Assembly (NCBI GenBank): GCA_027924585.1
Contig: BSBM01000636.1
Span: forward strand, 2,310,001-2,374,000
DNA from: Larix kaempferi
Taxonomy: Eukaryota; Streptophyta; Pinopsida; Pinales; Pinaceae
DNA: 64,000 nt
Direction: 5' to 3'
In this document: positions 11,231 through 25,200 of the stretch, piece after piece
Numbering within the stretch: the first letter of the stretch is position 1
Layout: the number at the start of each line of letters is the position of its first letter
Translations under genes and position numbers: made by a program
The notes under the pieces: model-generated
What the model saw: only the letters and a program-made list of their open reading frames with translations
What the model was told of the DNA's origin: nothing
The model's database searches: none

Positions 11231-12867
11231 GGAAATTTTTTAAAAAACAACCCAGATGCCATGACTATCAAGCATCCTTCTATACCAAAAGGGTTTACTA
11301 AGTCTACAAAATCTACGAGATGAATCTGCACAGATCACTCTTTCCATTCTCAATAGTAAAATGTATATGATTCCACAACCACTAGGAATATGGGAAACTA
11401 GTGCACTAGTCTTTCGTTGATACCAGTTTAATGAAACCCAACACTTATTTTTCAAGATCTTGCAGGTATTTCCTAACCCACGAACGAAGATATATATAAT
11501 TACTCATAATCCTAGCAGGTTTTTCTTTTTCTGTATTCAACCCACCAGAATCCGGACACCCTATCCTACTACTATTGCTGTAGAGAATTTTTACAACCTA
11601 CTACTGTTTCTACATAGCATTTTTATAACCATTCCCTACCCATTCCAGTAGCGCATTATTCAAATAAGCATTGATGCATATATTATTGACGATGGTACAA
11701 GGATCATGTTACAAACAATAGTCATTTTGCATTAAAAATCACAGCACATCTACTATAGAATACAATGCTTTCTCTAAATTGTAGATAAAAAGTTGAGAGT
11801 TTGTATGGTATAGCATGCTTATATTATCCCAAGGACAACCGATACCTGCCAACAACATTAATTTTTCTAAAACACTACTACATTTGAGTGGATTTTCTTC
11901 CAACAAACAACAAATCCTATTTATTGTTTTATTTACTCTAAATGTTCTGCAACTTCAAAGATGATGAAATTGTCTATTGCACTATTGCAAGTCTCAAGAT
12001 CCATTACACTCACACCCATCATACAAGAAAGTTTCATGTCAACCTAGAAACAAATAATTGGTCCCTGGATGTTTTAAAGCTAGGTGCTAGAGATTTGTTG
12101 GATTTCCAAAAGGCCCATGAGCTTTTCTATCTTGCGCTTATGAGCTTGTAGATTGTAGTAGTGGTTTCTCATTAATAGGCTCACTTGAATACATGATAGC
12201 AAGATAGTTGGAAGTTTGCTAGATAGGTTCGTTTGTATGCATGGTAAAAAATTCCATTGGACTCTTCTCTGCCTTCCTATTTTTTGAATTTGCAAATATT
12301 CTAAATTTGCACACATATGCATGCCATGCATCTATGCTGCAAGCTAATGTCATAGACATTGCTACTTGCAACTATTTTTTATTTCTTTATAGAAAACTTA
12401 AGCCGTTGTCTATCATCCATCCATATATTATATGATGATATTATTCAAGTTCAGTTATGTGTCTAATGCACAGAGTGTGTATAATGCATACAAGCAAAGG
12501 CATAATGACCTAATGATGGCCCATCACTTCTTGAATGGTGTTCACTAGCTTCCTATTTTTTCAATGCCACTAACTAGGTGTTGGATTTTCCCATGTTTAA
12601 GGCAGCTATATATGTTCATAATTCATGATATTAATATTTAACTTCTATTAGAGTCATGGTTTTCTTGGGCATTGCTTGTTCACCCTTGATAGTTTCGAAT
12701 TCAATTTTCAGCATTGGTGGCAACAGTGTTCACTAGGCTTTCTTGGTGTCATAGTTGCATTGATCCAATGAATGCATAAAATATGGAGTGCAAGTGATTA
12801 TAACATAATGTGAAAATGGTAAACCTGTGTAACATGTTGTTCACTATGCATAGATGAGGACCATGTA
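11231..12867. other. No recognised gene
   Basis: AT-rich, with only short ORFs of up to 83 codons and no recognisable motifs. I see no coding or structural signal. Confidence 0.4.
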
Positions 12868-12921
12868 CTTATCCATAAACCATCATGGACTCTCAACCAA
12901 GAAATTTATAAAGTGAAAAAA
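12868..12921 (+). repeat. Dispersed repeat, left half (split by the solo LTR)
   Basis: It matches 9519-9575 (CCATAAACCATCATGGACTC and onward). Similarity stops exactly at the A run before the LTR and resumes at 17446. Confidence 0.75.
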
Positions 12922-13380
12922 TGTAGCGTCTCTCGTCATGAGTAAGTTTTTTTTTTTTTTTTTTGTTTCAAATTTTCCTTTTAGAAAGGGCATTCCAAAA
13001 ATGGAATTAAAGATATTTATTTATTTTTGCAAAATAAATATATTTCCAAGATATAATCTTTACACAAAAGACATTCCATCCTTCACCATTATCATAAGCT
13101 AAATGCCGAAGTCACATACCATAACCATAATACCACATAATACAAGACAAAATTTTAAACATAAATCTTCTAATACAGTTTTTAGAACACTAGTAATATT
13201 TCTTCCCAAGGATGCTTGTAGAGAAAAAGTTAGCATAGGGACATAAGCTACGTCATAAGACATAGGAGATTTAAACCATACTTATCATGAGTCTCATTAT
13301 TTCAACGACATATTACGTGATAGTTCAACTAGTAAGTACATATATACATGTACAATATGCTTCTATTAGATTTTTCATGA

Positions 13381-13820
13381 CATAGTCATACATCAAATTA
13401 ATATATAATTTTATTCACAATTACGTAATATTGTAACCAACTATTTCCAATAAAAATAATTCGATCCTACCTTCTAAGATGTAATTATAAAATGAATTTC
13501 TTAGATCATCTTCTTTTCTACTACAAGACGAATGCAAAAAGTAAGTGAATCAACAAATCAATGGAACAGTTAACTACAATTCCTAATGCTACAGCACCAT
13601 AGTCATGCATCAAAATTAATATATAATTTTATTCATAATTAAGTAATATAGTAATCAACTATTTCAAAATAAAGAAAATAATTCGATCCTACCTCTAAGA
13701 TGTAATTATAAAAATGAATTTCTTATATCATCTTCTTTCCTACTACAAGACAAATGCAAAAAGTAAGTGAATCAACAAATCAATGGAACAGTTAACTACA
13801 ATTCCTAATGCTACAGCACC
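13381..13820. repeat. Tandem duplication, period 217 bp
   Basis: Two copies start at CATAGTCATACATC (13381) and CATAGTCATGCATC (13598) and end at CTAATGCTACAGCACC. They differ by scattered substitutions and small indels. They lie inside the solo LTR. Confidence 0.85.
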
Positions 13821-14905
13821 AACACTTGTTGTTTTGATTATATATAAATGGGAAGGAATATATAAGATTTCGGTCGCCGCCATGTTACAGCACTTCAACC
13901 ATTAGTTAAGGTTATGAAAATAATGCAAACCGATAAACAAAATGAGAAATCAATTGTCGTGATGTTTCAACCTTTCAACTGTCAGCTCAATATAAAACTA
14001 GCTTACCCATTCTGAACATCAGAATTGCTTTAACGCTTGCTTATGAAATTTCTGAATCTTTAAAGGTTAAGAGTCTGAACGAAACATTTTAATACTATTT
14101 ATGGCTAGCCTACTATACTAAAATTAATTTGAACAGAAGGCATCACATAATTAATTCAAATTACTTTCTATCCATATTGCTATCTCGACTTGACAATGGG
14201 ATATAATAACAATCTTTATTAATTAACAGTAAGGAATACAAACATTTTTCTATCCATGTTAAATTACTAATACAGTCAGACCGTTAAAGAACATTATCGA
14301 AATAAAACATGATGGGATGCTACTTAACATTTGCCCAGTAAAACGCATTGTTGACTCCTAGATTAAGTATAAGATTTTTAAAATGCAGACGGTTTTATGT
14401 AGTTGAGATTTCTCCTCCACCTTTCACGATATTTACACAACAATATCGGAGATTTCAATTCATGATTTCTGTTTGCTAAGAATACACCTAAGGTTAATGA
14501 AAGCCGGCAGCGGTTATTGTGAACAATCACGCCTCTGCCAAAACAATCACGCAAATGTAGTGAGCCAGGTTGTCGTTGCTAGAGTTGCACTTAGAGTGAT
14601 TTAGTTGTACCTACTGCTCACGCCTCTGTCCAAAATATTCAAGGCAAACCGTAAATCGTTAGCTGGAACCGCTATAGCAAATACAAAACTAGAAATGACA
14701 GGTGTGACCAGACTCACTCTAATAAGCTGATTTTCATAAGTAAGATAATTGTCACCATTTTGTAGGGGAATGCGATATGACAGGGAGCTAAGTCGAAGCC
14801 CGATCCGAGTTTTAATGAAGATATAGATTTGGAATTATAAGACGAACTGGGATTGCACGATTCTGAACCTTTAGAATTGCAATTCTGAAAGTTAAGACTA
14901 CAATT

Positions 14906-15325
14906 CCTAGATCCAACGGTTCTGAGATTAAATAAAAAAAGAAGGATTGATGTTGAGGTATCCAATTTTTTTAAGGTTTTAGAAGACTGCAAATCGACTG
15001 GATCGAACGGATCTGTGGTTAAGGAACTAATTACTGAAATGATATCGAGATCTATACATCAAAACTTCGTTAAAGATTTAGCAGGCTGAAAATCAATTGG
15101 ATCGAACGGATCTGGGTTTAAAGGACAAAATACTGAAATTATATCGAGATCTAGTGCATCTAAACTTCTTTAAAAACTTAGAAGACTGAAAATCAACTGG
15201 ATCGAATGGATCTGGGTTTAAAGGACAAAATACTGAAATTATATCGATATCTGATGCATTTAAACTTCTTTAAAGATTTAGAGGACTGAAAATCAACTGG
15301 ATCGAACGGATCTGGGTTTAGAAAC
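14906..15325. repeat. Tandem repeat, about 100 bp, four copies
   Basis: GATCGAACGGATCTG recurs at 15001, 15100, 15200 (one change) and 15300. The intervening sequence is conserved (TACTGAAATTATATCGAGAT, AAACTTCTTTAAAGATTTAG, CTGAAAATCAACTG). It lies inside the solo LTR. Confidence 0.85.
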
Positions 15326-15854
15326 GAAACACAGAATTATGAGGCAGCACCAATATGAGGAATCGAATGGTGAAATTTAAGCACATAAGCTACTCCGATA
15401 CGGAGCTAGATAAGAAGACCGATCGGATTACGGACTGAATACTGTGATGGTATACAGAGGCCCAATCTGAGTAAGTTCGTGCAGAACATTAGAGGAGATA
15501 ATTCGTGCTGAATACAGGAGGAAATTCGTGCTAGATATTTTTTTTTACCCTTTTTAACTAGCCTATTTTAAAAAAAAATAAAGACATAAACAAACTCTAC
15601 AGAGTATAGGGTTTACACCATTAAAATTTTGGTAGTTTACAAAAATTTTGTATAACAGAGATTATTGAAGTATAATGCAGACATCCAAAATTTTGTTATA
15701 AAACAGAGATCTAAATTTGAATATAAAACAGAATTAAAACAGAATTAATTTCATTATGCCTTCCATGATTCCAACCATTAAAATCATACTTCTAAACTCT
15801 CTAACAATGTAGAAAATAAACAGCGATAAAAGAATTTCACAAGTGTGAACAAAC

Positions 15855-15928
15855 CTGTAAAAGTGGTCGTTTCCAACAGTTTGATGTAGTCTTGTAAAAG
15901 CGGTCGTTTCCAGCAGTTTGATGGAGTC
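15855..15928. repeat. Tandem duplication, period 37 bp
   Basis: GTAAAAGTGGTCGTTTCCAA and GTAAAAGCGGTCGTTTCCAG start 37 bp apart, each followed by CAGTTTGATG. Inside the solo LTR. Confidence 0.8.
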
Positions 15929-16570
15929 ATAAGAAATTCGCAGTTACACTTCCGTTGTAGTCTTCACAGATCACCGAAGGACACCTCGGTTAACCACCCA
16001 ACCACTCTGGAAGTACTCTTCTTCCTTCCAGACCCCCGAGCTAATCGGGCCGTAGAGTTCACACAAGTATTCCAGAAATTCAGCATGGGCTTCCCTTCCC
16101 ACTCGGATTTCTAAGCCAAACCCTTAGATAGCAGCAAGTCTTTGAGGCATTTGAAAATTACAACAATCGTCCAAATTATGGGCCCCTTACCCATTCCTTA
16201 AACCTTCCTTATAAAGGGAAATCTCCTGTGACACATGTCGCTTCATGCATAATTAAATATTTTTACTTATTTATTTAATTAAAACACTCACCCATCCAAG
16301 TGTCAGTTTCTCTGGGAAGTGCACCTACATCCCTAAGTTTTCTCTAGTTTGTCCCCCAGATATTTTAATCAACTCCTAGCTTTTAGTTGACTAGGTGTCT
16401 AATCTATTTTGCTCCTAAATAATAATTTCTATTATTTTAAATGCTCAACAAAAATAACTAATCATGTGCAAATGTCTAAGCTATTTTTATGCATTTGCTA
16501 AGTAATAATCTAGAGTTATTCTCCTAAGTTTTTATGCATTTTAATTTAACAATCAAATTCACTAGGATCA

Positions 16571-16740
16571 CGGTGCCGCGTCGTTGGGCTCCTGGTTCCT
16601 TAATTTTTAATTCTCTGACATGGCACCACTCCGTCGGGTCCAATCATCCATGGTTTCCATTCCTTGGCATGGTACCACCTCGTTGGGTCCTTGCGTCCAT
16701 TCTTTCCGTTCTCGACAGGGTACCTCATCGTTGGGCCCTT
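16571..16740. repeat. Degenerate tandem repeat, about 50 bp, four copies
   Basis: The core GGTACCACCTCGTTGGGTCC and its variants occur at about 16571, 16621, 16671 and 16719. They are GC-richer than the surroundings. Inside the solo LTR; a role in LTR regulation is unknown. Confidence 0.7.
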
Positions 16741-17445
16741 CTGCCACCATATTTCCGTTTTGACTTGCGGGAACTCTTGTAGGGATTTTAGGAATCGTTA
16801 CCATCCATCCTCCATCTACATGCTATCTAGGGACTAATGGCGCTGAGGAGTGAGTTTGTTCTCATTGCGCGCCCCTCAACTCGTACGTGACCATCTCCAT
16901 CGTGGCCCACCTCGTACGCCCTCACGCATTCCTCTTGAGCAAGCGGATCAATGCTTATCTGCTCATGCGTGGTATTCTTGTCGGAAGTTGACATCGTTGT
17001 CACTTCCCCTGTGTGTGATTTACCCGTACTCTACGACCCTACATGTTCCTTTGTGTGTCCGTTGGTGAACCGTCTCACTTGTTTCTACACACACTTCTCA
17101 CAACAAATTATTAGTAGCACTGTTCTCAACAATCATCATCTGGTTTCTAACTCTAGTATTGTTAAACATTTATGATTTATTCAAACTGCTCATTTATCTT
17201 ATCCAATATACATTTCATCGCCAAATACATAATCACCATACAGCTAGTCGTTAAGCATTATCCATCAACATAATTTTCCATAGTCATAGCTAATCGTTTA
17301 ACATATGCAATTATTCATTTACCTCAATAGTTCAGATATACATCCTCAAAAAAAATAAGTTCAAAAGGTTATTTAATTAAAGTTTCAATCAGCCGGGTCA
17401 CTCAGCAGGTGCCCTCAATGTCTACACAAGTCTGGGGGCACTACA

Positions 17446-17657
17446 AAAAACTACAGTCTTTTTTATGATAAATGTTTCGTGCATAAAAGCACAAATATAA
17501 TGTCTCGACAATCGGCCAAGAGAACTTTAATTTTGTCCAAAGATTGTGTATTCATTGAATCTTGTTGAATTGAACTTGAATGCCTCTCTGTTTAGGGTAG
17601 GAACATAAGTTCACAATTGAAAACATAAATCTGTGTGCCCTCTAAGAAAATGGCATT
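17446..17657 (+). repeat. Dispersed repeat, right half (split by the solo LTR)
   Basis: It matches 9570-9783 (TTTATGATAAATGTTTC, GCATAAAAGCACAAA, GTTTAGGGTAGGAACAT, ATGGCATTGC) and continues the left half at 12868-12921. Confidence 0.8.
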
Positions 17658-20600
17658 GCTAGTTCAGTTTACTTATAGCAATAAGATTCAGAGTTTATTT
17701 AGGAACACATTTTCTAGCCTAAATTCCATGTAGTTTGTCTATTTGAAAATATTTAACCTATGTAACTGTTAGATATAATTCTATAAGGGTCCCGAAGGCC
17801 TGTGTTACACGGGAATCTATTCTAGAAAAAAAAGTGTCAAAATGGTTGCATTAGAGTAACTGAGCTAAAGTAAATTGCTTAAAGTATATCAAGCGATACA
17901 TTAACAAAGCAACGAACTGTGCACGATTGCTTCCAGCTTTATTTGACTTTATGTATGGCCTTCTATCCCATATAAGGAATCACTTGTATAAGTACATTTT
18001 ACATTGTCCAAGAATTGGATATTACTAGTTATTTACCCAGATGTATATGATTATTTGACATTACCAAGATCCTATGGGTATTTGAATCCAAGATCCTAAC
18101 CTATGTTTGATGCAGATAGTCTTTTGTTTGGTTTCATTAGGCATTCTAGTTTACACCACTTTACCTTAAACAAAAACCATAGATTCTAGTACAGAACCTG
18201 CTTTAATTTATGGAGCAGAATGAGGTGGTCATTATTTTTTATACATGCTTGATTAAGTTGATAATAGAATGCATTGCAAAGTATAGATTAATTAGATACA
18301 AATTGAAATTTTCCCAATTTATTTAGCTGTTGAAAGTGGTCTGTAAATGTAAAAAATGTGATGTGAGTGAGCTTTTTTGGACAAGCATACAATTGGGCCT
18401 AAATATGATAATGATTTCTATAGCTTTCTAGCTCACTTCCTCGCGGAGCTGAAGACCCTAGTTTAGTTTGTTGTTGTGAACTTACATTTCAAAATTTCTC
18501 TCTAGGAACAAGCGTACTTTCAAGCATGTATCTAGGGAATGAATTCCTGAAGCTCATGTGCAACTTAATTGATATAGCTCAGTAGTGCAATAATTTTTTT
18601 CTGTTCACAGTAAAACTTTTGAATAGTGCTTTTGATTGTTATTAGATATGTAAAAGATCAATTTCTTATGCTCAGGATTGCAATTATGACAATTTTGACT
18701 TTCATTTCTCAACTGCTTACAAATCAATTTTTCCCGACCATTTGATAGTTGGATTTTATAAGCTTTTGTTCTTTTATGTTTTTCCAGAATCACCTAATTG
18801 CACGATTGTTGTAGATCCATGTATATATGTAATAGTATCTTTGATTATGTTTTTTGTTCAGGGTTACTATTGTGCTTCAATTTATTTCCATTCTGGCATC
18901 GCAACATTGCTCATAATGTTTTTTATTGCACATCATTTCAAACTTCTTATTAATAGTTTATTGCACTATAACAAAATTCATTGATGCTTCATAGCTTTAC
19001 ACATTTGCAAACATCTTTGAATTCTTATTCAATATGAGATTGACCAGCTGCATTATGTAGGTACGTGGAACAATGAAAACAAAAAATGCCTGCATGCCTC
19101 CATTCCGCAAAATATGCAATAATTGCAACAAGCATATCATTAACAACTCGTCGGATTGCATAATCTGCCAACAAAACACACCATCTAGGCATGAGCATTG
19201 CCTGGAATGTGCTATTGAAATAGAAAATGGAACATTGGCTTTCACAATGAAATTTCCACAGTTGCAACAACATTTCCTAGCAGTTGCAATGACTACATGC
19301 AAGCAATACAAAAGCAACATTTCAACAACAGTTTTTCACCTACGAAGACTCTCTGTGCAAATTGTTTTCACACTTGATGCATACAACATCATAACATAAA
19401 TCAATAGCACTCAGTGATAGGGAATATAACATTTTTTGTTATTTTCACTATATCTAGTCAACTCTCCATACAACATGCTATTTAGATTTTGCAAACTTCA
19501 AATTGCATGTTTCATAATATGTATAAAACCAACTTTATATGGATTTTACCTTTAGATCGTCTATATCATTTTGTATACTATCCTCAAACTTTGTACCTAC
19601 ATATTTCATGTGACATATAAATACATGTATATATTACTATTACACATAATTACAAATATTTAAACTCTGGTATATGTTGATGCTATTTGTTCTTCTTGTT
19701 TATTGCATCGATTTCTAATTTCAACTAAATATCTTCTACATTTTTAATGCAATGTTTGAATTAATCTCCTATATGTTCTTTCATTTTAACTTTTCTACCA
19801 TAAAAATTGGTATATTGGCATGTTTGGCTCATCTTTGTTTTCAACAACAAGCCATTAGGATCTCTAGTCTTTAAACCTTTCCTAACCTTGTATAATGGTA
19901 TCATCATCCATCACATGTGTTGGTTATGTGTTTATCTACCTAGTTTCACTCTCTTAAGCAAAGATGAATCACAATGGCTCTTTTATTAGAAATCTATGGC
20001 TCTCATATTAGAAGACATTTTTGGCTGATATTTTGGTAGCTGCCTCTACAGTCTTTGATTTAAAAAAACATTGCAATGGTGCTCTGAATTGAAAAAAAAC
20101 ATAAAGGTACTATGAACCATTTTTTGCAGTTCTTTGCAACCAAGAGACAATATAATCTATCTTCTTTTTTAACATTGCTAGACATTGTGGTACTTGTTGC
20201 GTATTGATATTTTTAGTAAAGCTCATGTTTATGGCATCCAGATTTGATGGCCATCTGTGGCTTCTTAGTTAGAAGTACTTATGTATGTAAGTGGTTTTCT
20301 CTATCGTGCTATGTTAGATATAGTTTAATGCACGGACATGTTATATTCTGCACTTTTCAATTTGCAAATGTATTCTTTTGTTCTCCTATTTATAGAAAAT
20401 ATTTTTTTTTCTTTGGAAAAATAAGAAGCTATTGTTACAACCAGTTTTAAATCTATAGCATTCATGTCATTCATATCTTTAATGCTCAAGTTTATTTTCT
20501 TTTGTTTATTGCGCTCAAGCGAAATTTGTCCGTGTCCTTTTGTTTCTTTATCTTAGTAGACTTGGTCATGATGTCTTCCGAAACCTAATTGTATGAAATG

Positions 20601-21847
20601 TTATCAATACCAATATCATAGTTTTGATTTTCCAAAATTTCCAATTTTATATTAATGACCCATGAATGGGCTTTCAATTTGTTAATAATAGTTGAAAGAG
20701 CAACGAATAATATGTGTCAACACCATGGGTAGTGTTTGCTTTGGCCTTCTCAAGATTCTTATTCAATTCTACTACATGTTATCTTCCTTTGTTGTTATTC
20801 TTGGATCACCCCCCTCATCTTCCTCTCTTCCCGCACCATGAATAATTGGAAGAAAAAAGGACAGCACAATAATAACAAGTCCATTTCTATTTTTCACAAA
20901 TCCTTTACAGTTTGTTGGTGCAGTCTTCACCCCAAATCTCAAATAACATTCATGGTGGGTCTGTTGTAAGGATGGGATTATATGTCAAGCTTGTATCTAG
21001 AAATGGACTAGCATTTCTAGGTAGCCAATTGATCAATGCAATAATAAGATATGAGCCTTTAAACAATTATGGGTGATTCCATGAAGATGGGTAACTCTTT
21101 TTGGCCAAATATGGCGATGAAAAATGAAAATTTTACCCATATATTAAATTGAAGCCCTTGAAACTCATATTTTTCATATGAATTTTGACATGCGGCTAAT
21201 ATACCAATGTCATTTATTGTGTCAAATATTCATTTAATGAAATGTGTGTACTTAAAAATTTGAAAGGCAATTAACAAGTGGTTTGTGTGTGTGCACAATA
21301 ATTTAATGTTAAAGTAATAATTTAAAAAAATGAAATATGTGAACATGATCTATACAGAATGCACTAGTGCTTACATATTTTTCTTTTAATTTTTCTCGAA
21401 AAATTATATTTATTATTATTTTTTGAAACTGACCAATGAATATTTCAGTCACATTTTGCACACATGTGTGTGTGCACCAAATCTTTTGATTGTTTACATA
21501 ATTTGCAAAACTAAAAATACCATTTTGAAGAGGACGCACTTATCTAGTGCTTGTGTATTTTTTCAAATATTTTGGATGTGTATTTTGAATGTTGTTGATT
21601 TAACTTTTAGCTCAATCGATTTTGTCGGCAGGGTTTTTTAAGGCAAGTTTTAGTAGAAATTTAAAAACAAAATACATACAAAGATAAAAATTCGTAAATT
21701 TTATGTATATGGATAGAGGATTCATTGAAGAATCCAATGGTATCAATTCCTCCCATTAATGTGCATTTAATGACATATTTTAAGCCTCTGAAAGGCAGAG
21801 AAAACTTTCTTTCTGCAGTGAAAAGGGCTACCGACCTGTTTTTAGGC
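17658..21847. other. No recognised gene apart from a small Cys-rich ORF
   Basis: AT-rich sequence with many short ORFs in all frames. Apart from the Cys-rich ORF at 19073 I see no protein motif, RNA gene or clear repeat. Confidence 0.4.
19073..19399 (+). CDS. Small Cys-rich ORF with three CxxC pairs (unidentified)
   Basis: A 108-codon ORF. Residues about 15-46 read CNNCNKHI, then DCIIC, then HEHCLECAIE, giving CxxC-x10-CxxC-x10-CxxC plus His residues. This is the kind of spacing seen in small zinc-binding domains. The remainder (ENGTLAFTMKFPQLQQHF...) is not recognised. No splice partners or promoter are evident and it is surrounded by non-coding AT-rich DNA. It may be one exon of a lost gene, a transposon fragment, or chance. 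Confidence 0.25.
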   Translation: MKTKNACMPPFRKICNNCNKHIINNSSDCIICQQNTPSRHEHCLECAIEIENGTLAFTMKFPQLQQHFLAVAMTTCKQYKSNISTTVFHLRRLSVQIVFTLDAYNIIT

Positions 21848-21948
21848 CCTCGATCGAGGTATAAATAGGACATCTATCAATTTTTTTACATAGAAATAGT
21901 TCGAGGTATGTTCAAGCCCTCAATCGAGGTCTATTGCTTGATCGAGGG
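21848..21948. repeat. Left terminal palindrome cluster
   Basis: It contains CCTCGATCGAGG (21848-21859), GTTCGAGGTATG (about 21901), CCTCAATCGAGG (21918-21929) and CTTGATCGAGGG (21937-21948). These are variants of the 12-bp palindrome that forms a regular 23-bp array at the right end. Confidence 0.7.
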
Positions 21949-22264
21949 TTTGTCTGTGTAAAGAAAACATAAAAAAGAACCCGGGAAAGGAGTCATACAA
22001 TTAATGTTTCCAACCACCATTCCCTCGCAAAAATAACAAGCAACCTCTATATAATAACACCAATTTGACTCATTGCTAGTTTATTTTCAATTAGAGATAT
22101 GTGAATTTGATGTTGTTCAATTAGAGCTTTGTGATTTTGATGTTGTTAAATTAGAGTTCATTAGACATGTAAGATTTATTTGTAGACATGTTTCAAAATT
22201 TCATATTAACATATCGTTGTTTGTTATAACAATTTAAATAAATATTTGTTTGTTTTCATTGTAG

Positions 22265-25200
22265 TTTGATAGGGAGTAAAAGAAAACGACAAAGGAAGCA
22301 TGCTCGTCAACAAAATGACAATGAAGAGCATTAGAAGAATAGAGAAAGAAAGAGACAACAAAGAGCAAGCTTGAGAGAAGAAGAAGATGCACCTTTGGTG
22401 CAACAAATTCCAATGGAGAACAACCAAGATAAATTTTTGAATTATATGCTACATAATTTAAATATCATAATTTATCTTTCTCTAATAATTTGTTATATAC
22501 TAAGTATTTGTTTTCATTTTAGTCTTATTATATTTTGTTTGTAATAATATTTTTAACAAATTGTTATATAGACTACAAAATTAGTAACAATTTTCCAAAA
22601 AATTTAACTATTTCATAATTTAATTTATTTACTATTTATTTGTAATGATATTCTTATTTATTTCATCCCTTTGTTATTTATATTTCAAAGTTTGCAACAA
22701 TTTTCATGTTAAATGAATAATTTTCAAGTGGCTAACAAATGTTATTGGAACAATTTTCAAATGAAATGTACATTTGGATTCTATTTTCATGTTAAAATGT
22801 ACATATTTTTAACTATTTTCAAATTTCTAAGTTGCTAACAATTTTCAATGTTATTGGAACAATTTTCAAATTAAATATACACTTGGACCCTATTTTCAAC
22901 TTAAAATGTACATATTTAACTATTTTCAAATTTATAAGTTATTAACAATTTCAAGATAAATTTAATTTAAATTCTTGTTTAGTTATTTAGACTACAAAAT
23001 TAGTAACAATTTTCAAAAAAATTTAACTATTTCATAATCTAATTTATTTACTATTTATTTGTAATGAATATTCTTATTTATTTCATAACTTTGTTATTTA
23101 TATTTCAAAATTTGTAACAATTTTCATGTTAAATGAATAATTTTCAAGTGGCTAACAAATGTTATTGGAACAATTTTCGAATGAAATGTACACTTGGATT
23201 CTACTTTCAAGTTAAAACATGTACATATCTAACCATTTTCAAATTTCTAAGTTGCTAACAATTTTCAATGTTATTGGAACAATTTTCAAATTAAATGTAC
23301 ACTCCCTATTTTCAACTTAAAATGTACATATTTAACTATTTTCAAATTTCTAAGTTATTAACAATTTCAAGTTAAATTTAATTTGAGCTCCAAGCCTCAA
23401 CATGTGTTGATTGAAATAACTATCAATGTCTAATTTTAACTTAGTCCTCATTTTATTTGAAATGAACATTGTGATAGTTATATGTATTAAAGATAGAAAA
23501 TACAATTTGAAAACAAATGAAATGAATAGTTATGTAATACATGTAAAATTCAATGACAACAAATAAAATGAACATTGTGATGATTATGTAGTAGTTGGAA
23601 AATTCAATTATGTTGTTTTTAATGTATTTTCAATTCATGTACACCAATTTTTTCTATGTATGAATGTAGGTATAAGTTTTAAATATCTGTTTTCTTATAA
23701 TAAGTATATATTTTATTTATATTTCAAAATTTGTAACAATTTTCAAGTTAAATGGATAGTTATGCAATAGTTGGAATATTCAATTCACACGCAATTTTCA
23801 ATTTTTGTTAATTTCCACATCAAATATCAAGTTACTAATAATTTTAAACTTCAATGTATAACTATCAAGTTATTAATAATTATCAAGTTAAATTATACAA
23901 AATTGATTTTCAAACTTTACTAACAATTCTCAATCTAAATGTAAAATTTCAAGTAACTACATACATATTTTGTTATTTTGAATTTAAGTCACAAACGTTT
24001 CTTGTTTTTAATTTATTTTCAATACTTGTACCAAATTTTTCAAGTTAAATGTACATATTTATTTATTTTGAATTCAAGTTCCAAACAATTTTCTTGTTTT
24101 AAAAGTATTTTCAATTCTTGTACCAATTATGCATTTCAAAACACTTCAATTTGGTATTTTAAAATTAATCGATCCTGGCATAGTGCATTTCTGATTGAAA
24201 TTCTCTTCACATGAATTTTGATTATGTAGGCAGAGATTATGGTCATCCATCAGATCATGGTGATCAAGAATCACATGACCCTGTGCCCCCTCATGATCTT
24301 GACTAGCCATCACATGACACCTGGACCTCTCACATTTCAAGAATAATTGGGAGTTGAAGTGGGTTGGAAGGGGTGGAAATTATCTAGAGGATTGTGCAGT
24401 TGTTTATGCACGAGAAGAGCTTGGGAACTTGATCCCTAGTCGGATAGTTAGAGAGCTTGTCAGTAACATAATTAAGTCATATTTTGAACAACATTCAATG
24501 ATGGCACAAGATCAAATCCTACATGGGTTGATAAAACAAAAAAAATTGAAACGTGCCACAAAGTTGTTGGGGTTTCAAGATGCTAAAAAAAAAGACATGC
24601 GAGAATGCAATAGAAAATGAAAGAACTGCATTATCTTTGTTTGGAAAATCAAGAAATAATGATATTCGAGCTACTCGTAGGGAAATTACAACGGTTGTTT
24701 TGTCACAAAGCACCTCAATAAATCGAATGGTATCAACAATGGCATCATTGCTCGAAGTTTCAAAAAGAACATTGTTCAAATATACTAAATTCAGGGTCCG
24801 GATAGATGAAAACAATGAAGATGCTTGTTGGGCTCTTATTTGTAGGGAACCCTATCGAGGAAGGATGGTAGAGGGAATTAGAGAGAAGGTGATAGAGTTT
24901 TGGGATAACCATTCTCGTGCTATGCCAGATCGAAAGCATGTCCTAAGACAACGTTTATCGAGATGCATTTATCAAGAGCATTGTAAGCATGTGATGGAGA
25001 TGACGGGAGTTACACTTTATGAGGAATTCCAAGAAACCAATCCTGGTGTTCAAATATCATTTAACATGTTCAACAAATTGAAACCGTGGTATATTAGGAC
25101 AAATATGATTTGTGACACTTGTTGTTGCAGATACCACGTTGAATTTCAACTATACTATGACACATTTTTGGATTTTTGCAAAAGGAACTGAAACGGTGAA

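Larger units (their letters stand above)
12922..17445 (-). mobile_element. Solo LTR of a long-LTR Gypsy-type family, 4524 bp
   Basis: The insertion begins TGTAGCGTCTC and ends GGGGGCACTACA, giving TG...CA ends, and is flanked by AAAAA on both sides (12917-12921 and 17446-17450). The flanks join into one continuous repeat that exists without the insertion at 9519-9783. Its reverse complement starts TGTAGTGCCCCCAGA and matches the LTR that starts at 60454 behind a polypurine tract. That fixes this as an LTR on the minus strand. No second copy of the end motif is visible inside and no retrotransposon protein is encoded, so a solo LTR is the simplest reading. A LARD-type non-autonomous element is less likely. 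Confidence 0.75.
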
